This document shows, one piece after another, positions 61,085 through 64,000 of a DNA stretch of 64,000 nt (within the stretch, counting starts at the first letter, position 1; every line of letters starts with the position of its first letter). This stretch comes from G965261775 sp965261775 (GTDB taxonomy: Bacteria; Pseudomonadota; Gammaproteobacteria; Eutrophobiales; Eutrophobiaceae). The notes beneath the pieces were generated by a model, which ran no database searches, was not told the DNA's origin, and was given only the letters and a program-made list of their open reading frames with translations. The stretch lies in NCBI GenBank assembly GCA_965261775.1, contig OZ253477.1, positions 1,364,001 through 1,428,000 on the forward strand. Reading direction: 5' to 3'. The position numbers and the translations under genes were made by a program.

Positions 61085-61834
61085 ATGTCACAACTAATCG
61101 TCAAAAAAAACCGTCCTCTGCAAATCGTATTGATATTCCTGCTTTTTAATATCACATTTTCCATGCTTATCTGGTTTCTGCTTGATGCAAGTCATTGGAG
61201 AATCATAAAAAATCGTTCTTCTCAGAGTGAAAAAACAAACTTTTTATGGCAAGCCAATCAGGATATTGAAAAAGAAAACAAAACACTCAAGGAAAAAATT
61301 ATTACTTTTGAAACCGCTGCCAAGGTAGACAAGCAAACGGCCTCCACTTTACAGAATGATATTCGTTCATTGCAGGATCAGATATATAATTTGAAAAGAG
61401 AGCTTGATTTTTATCATGGGATCATGGCCGCTACCAAAAACTCCAAAGGACTGGATATACAGGGCTTACATATTGTTGCCACTCCCCGTGAACGTCTGTT
61501 TCGTTTCAAACTTGTGTTAACTAATATCATAAAAAATGATAACGTAATCAAAGTGGCAATGGATATATCAGTTGAAGGGAAAAACAGAGAAAAACCGCAG
61601 GTATTTTCGCTAAAGGAATTATCAATCGGAAAACCGGCCGAGCAACATATAACAATTAAAAACTTTAAACAAATTGAAGGGAATATATTATTTCCGGTGG
61701 GTTTCAAACCCTTGCGCGTTATTGTAGACCTGAAACAGAAAGGAACTCAAAAACAAACTATCAATAAAATATTCGAGTGGTCCACCATTACAAGTGAGCA
61801 CTACAATGACAAGGGGAGTAAAAAGAATGTTTAG
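61085..61834 (+). CDS. DUF6776 family membrane protein
   Basis: 249 residues. One N-terminal membrane helix (about 13-32), a coiled coil (KENKTLKEKIITFETAAK and the following ~60 residues) with the DFYHGIMA motif, then a C-terminal beta-rich domain. This is the standard protein between argC and bactofilin in many gammaproteobacteria. Function unknown. Its end overlaps the bactofilin start. Confidence 0.85.
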   Translation: MSQLIVKKNRPLQIVLIFLLFNITFSMLIWFLLDASHWRIIKNRSSQSEKTNFLWQANQDIEKENKTLKEKIITFETAAKVDKQTASTLQNDIRSLQDQIYNLKRELDFYHGIMAATKNSKGLDIQGLHIVATPRERLFRFKLVLTNIIKNDNVIKVAMDISVEGKNREKPQVFSLKELSIGKPAEQHITIKNFKQIEGNILFPVGFKPLRVIVDLKQKGTQKQTINKIFEWSTITSEHYNDKGSKKNV

Positions 61835-62246
61835 AATGTCCCGGAAAAAACGTAAAATTACCAAAATAGATACCCTGATTGGTCAGTCCACCGAAATACA
61901 GGGGAACATCCACTTCAGCGGAGGCTTACATGTTGACGGCTCGATCAAGGGCAACGTCATTGCTGAAAACGATGGTCAATCCATGCTCTCATTAAACGAA
62001 TGCGGCACTATCGAAGGCGAAGTGAGAGTGCCCTATTTAATGATCAACGGCATCGTCATGGGCGATGTCTATAGCGGTGAACATGTGGAACTTGCCGCGA
62101 AATCCAGAATCACAGGGAATGTGTACTATAATCTTATAGAAATGGCTGTCGGGGCGGAGGTCAATGGCAAACTGTTTCACACACTTGATGCAGATCCTTC
62201 GCTTGCCCTCGGGCATAGCGAACCGATCAAACCTGAGAACGATTAA
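61827..62246 (+). CDS. Bactofilin (polymer-forming cytoskeletal protein)
   Basis: 139 residues from the ATG at 61827 (8 bp overlap with DUF6776; GGGAG 9 bp upstream). ATGs at 61806 and 61836 are alternatives. The beta-helical DUF583 core is IQGNIHFSGGLHVDGSIKGN...VMGDVYSGEHVELAAKSRIT with flanking disordered ends. Bactofilins polymerise without nucleotide and organise cell-wall enzymes or cell shape. Confidence 0.93.
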   Translation: MFRMSRKKRKITKIDTLIGQSTEIQGNIHFSGGLHVDGSIKGNVIAENDGQSMLSLNECGTIEGEVRVPYLMINGIVMGDVYSGEHVELAAKSRITGNVYYNLIEMAVGAEVNGKLFHTLDADPSLALGHSEPIKPEND

Positions 62247-62275
62247 TCCTTTAACCAACATCCTGGTAAATTTTC

Positions 62276-62644
62276 ATGAGCACTTTAGCAGAAACCAATA
62301 TAAAAGAAACCACTGAAAGCCCGCTTGTCTTCAGTGAAGCGGCGGCAACCAAGGTAAAAGAACTGATAGCGGAAGAAAGTAACGACGCCCTGATGCTGAG
62401 AGTCTTCATCTCGGGCGGCGGTTGCTCCGGTTTTCAATATGGTTTTACCTTTGACGAAGAAATCGGCGAAGGCGACACCGTTGTTGAAAATCTGGGGGTC
62501 CAACTGTTGATTGACCCGTTGAGTTTTCAATATCTGACAGGGGCCGAAATCGACTATTCAGAAGGAATGGAAGGCGCGCAATTCGTGATCCGCAATCCCA
62601 ACGCGCAAACGACCTGTGGCTGCGGCTCCTCCTTTTCCGCCTGA
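62276..62644 (+). CDS. erpA: Iron-sulfur cluster insertion protein ErpA
   Basis: 122 residues. The three A-type carrier cysteines are in GGGCSGFQYGF and TCGCGSSFSA. N-terminal VFSEAAATKVKELI and the end NPNAQTTCGCG favour ErpA over IscA. Delivers [4Fe-4S] clusters to enzymes. Confidence 0.96.
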   Translation: MSTLAETNIKETTESPLVFSEAAATKVKELIAEESNDALMLRVFISGGGCSGFQYGFTFDEEIGEGDTVVENLGVQLLIDPLSFQYLTGAEIDYSEGMEGAQFVIRNPNAQTTCGCGSSFSA

Positions 62645-62679
62645 CAGCGGCGTTCTTTTACATGATTTTTTTAAACATC

Positions 62680-62708
62680 GCGGTGGTTCCGTTCGCTGGA
62701 ACCGCCGC
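62680..62708. terminator. GC-rich hairpin after erpA without a T-tract
   Basis: GCGGTGGTTCC, a 7-base loop, GGAACCGCCGC, with one unpaired base on each arm. It is a strong hairpin between erpA and smpB but is not followed by a U run in either direction. It may be a 3'-end stabilising structure rather than an intrinsic terminator. Confidence 0.5.
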
Positions 62709-62736
62709 AACATAACACCTGTTTGTTATTGAAACC

Positions 62737-63207
62737 ATGAAGAAGGCGGGAACCGCCGCGCGAAACAAAACCATCGCACTCAATAAAAAAGCCGGGCACG
62801 ATTATTTTATCAACCGGCGTTACGAAGCGGGGCTCTCTCTGGAAGGTTGGGAAGTAAAGAGCCTGCGTGCGGGCAAAGTACAGATCAGGGAAGGCTACAT
62901 CCTGCTCAAAGACAATGAAGCCTATCTGTACGGTGCACTGATTACGCCTTTGGCGACCGCGTCAACGCATCGGAAAAACGATCCGCGTCGTAATCGGAAA
63001 CTGCTGTTGCACCGCGACGAACTCAATAGACTGATCGGCTCCGTCGAACGTAAGGGCTTTACCTTGATCCCGACAGCCCTGTACTGGAAAAACGGCCGGA
63101 TAAAACTGGAAATCGGCGTCGCCCGCGGCAAAAAATCCTTCGACAAACGCGAGACCGATAAAAAACGCGACTGGCAAAGGCAAAAGGACCGGTTGATGAG
63201 GAAATGA
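62737..63207 (+). CDS. smpB: SsrA-binding protein SmpB
   Basis: 156 residues. Family blocks IALNKKAGHDYFI, LEGWEVKSLRAGKVQIREGY and the basic end KKRDWQRQKDRLMRK. Brings tmRNA to stalled ribosomes. No ssrA gene was recognised nearby. Confidence 0.97.
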   Translation: MKKAGTAARNKTIALNKKAGHDYFINRRYEAGLSLEGWEVKSLRAGKVQIREGYILLKDNEAYLYGALITPLATASTHRKNDPRRNRKLLLHRDELNRLIGSVERKGFTLIPTALYWKNGRIKLEIGVARGKKSFDKRETDKKRDWQRQKDRLMRK

Positions 63208-63264
63208 CGGTACCGGCCACCGACGCCAAAATCATCCACTCTTGAACGGGGATGGCGTATCTGA

Positions 63265-63594
63265 TCACCACCTGGGACTGTCGGGGCTGGTCGGGAACCT
63301 GATATTCAAATCCGGGGCGGGCAATTTTTGATCACCCCCGCCACCGTCCAGATAAACCAGGAAATCTAACGATGGTAATCCATCTGAAAAAAACGAACGC
63401 CCGGTGTCCTTTCTCTCACGCTCTTTTTCCTTTTCAGCCTCTTTAATTTCAGGTAAACACTCCTGGTTTTCATCCTCCGGCTTATCCTGGAACTCCTTTT
63501 CAAGGAGGTGCTTGAAAGACACGGATAAAGTGCTATTAACACGTACGTGCCTGGTCTTCTTATGCCATGTAATACCGCGATTGCCACACACCAC
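63265..63594 (-). CDS. Hypothetical protein, weak support
   Basis: 109 residues with a GTG start and no clear ribosome binding site. The middle is a highly charged helix (EIKEAEKEKERERKD). Not recognised. It lies convergent to smpB. It could be spurious; the 520-bp interval 63208-63727 shows nothing better. Confidence 0.3.
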   Translation of the reverse strand: MVCGNRGITWHKKTRHVRVNSTLSVSFKHLLEKEFQDKPEDENQECLPEIKEAEKEKERERKDTGRSFFSDGLPSLDFLVYLDGGGGDQKLPAPDLNIRFPTSPDSPRW

Positions 63595-63727
63595 AACATA
63601 ACCCGGGGCAGGCTCTGTCGCACGGCTACTTCACGGCGACAATAACGCCGTTTGCCGTTCTCCGTTGACAGAAAGCGCGCAGGGATGCATATTATATGAT
63701 CGCTTTGTCCCCTACGAGGTAAAGATT

Positions 63728-63970
63728 ATGAAACTATCGACGATTGATACCTTCCTGACCGAAATGCACCTGGAACCTGTCGTCATCAAAACTATGGACA
63801 AAAACAAAAGCAAAGGGTGGAGCTTTGTGAAAGCGAAACAGGGAGAAGACGATATCGCGAAAACAAAGAAGGGTCCCCAACATCTCCAATATTTCCCGCC
63901 CTGGCATTCCCGACGTCAACCTGATTTGACTGACGATAGAAAACCGGAGCTGGACGTTCGGCATGGATAA
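63728..63970 (+). CDS. Hypothetical protein, possibly frameshifted
   Basis: 80 residues from the ATG at 63728 with a good ribosome binding site (GAGGTAAAG). The first ~45 residues (MKLSTIDTFLTEMHLEPVVI, KGWSFVKAKQGEDD) look protein-like, whereas the rest is rich in Pro, Arg and Trp and looks out of frame. After about codon 46 another frame reads RYRENK, which would continue the helix more naturally. A decayed gene is likely. Confidence 0.4.
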   Translation: MKLSTIDTFLTEMHLEPVVIKTMDKNKSKGWSFVKAKQGEDDIAKTKKGPQHLQYFPPWHSRRQPDLTDDRKPELDVRHG

Positions 63971-64000
63971 TATCAAACAGGAAGCGGGGAGATTGGTCTA

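Overview
This window reads as a chromosomal segment of a gammaproteobacterium. The evidence is the gene order mnmG-rsmG-parA-parB-atpIBEFHAGDC-glmU, topoisomerase IV (parE/parC), a CysB regulator, xseB and ispA close together, FolE2, an EF-G2-type second elongation factor and a HemL/ThiE/ThiD/rubredoxin cluster. Base composition is moderate. Two features lean towards a sulfur-oxidising or related environmental or symbiotic lineage, but do not prove it: a [4Fe-4S]-type sulfonucleotide reductase with a thioredoxin-like partner, and a SoxH-like quinoprotein-relay metallohydrolase. I cannot name the genus.

Layout. 1-5522 (minus): a translationally coupled Bat/MoxR operon (moxR, DUF58, DUF4381, batA, a batB-batC fusion, batD running off the left edge). 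5665-11224: small proteins, a PBP4-type D,D-carboxypeptidase, a KorA/TrfB-like repressor divergent from a 68-aa gene, and EF-G2. 11685-17898 (minus): a membrane-anchored HExxH protease, M17 aminopeptidase, DHA2-type MFS exporter, an Lpp-like lipoprotein, a small secreted protein, an HNH nuclease and a BamE-like small protein. 18115-20791 (minus): folE2, ispA, a solitary IS3-type OrfA, and xseB. 21006-23463: rubrerythrin, Fe-S oxidoreductase and DUF3501 (oxidative stress module). 23554-27735: parE and parC.

28067-34794 is the most unusual region: six consecutive Sel1-like repeat (SLR) genes, about 54 copies of a 36-residue (108-bp) repeat, with duplicated gene junctions, a signal-peptide cassette present in three genes, a gene cut by a single in-frame TAA, and a hybrid gene that has lost its leader. 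It is followed by a 45-residue hydrophobic ORF overlapping the last SLR stop.

35274-38232 is a sulfur-assimilation block (cysH, CxxC thioredoxin-like protein, cysB in the opposite direction, TSUP permease), with a perfect 22-bp palindrome upstream of cysH. 38315-40800 holds a YdcH-like protein, a metallo-beta-lactamase-fold hydrolase, a degenerate FmdB-like protein and a gamma carbonic anhydrase. 40848-54077 is the mnmG to glmU housekeeping cluster with a complete F1Fo ATP synthase. 54082-63207 carries a nitrilase, RraA, a membrane protein, hemL-thiE-thiD, rubredoxin, hemJ, argC, DUF6776, bactofilin, erpA and smpB. The last 800 bases hold only weakly supported ORFs. I found no tRNA, rRNA or CRISPR array. 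No search or folding was run; family names rest on motif recognition.
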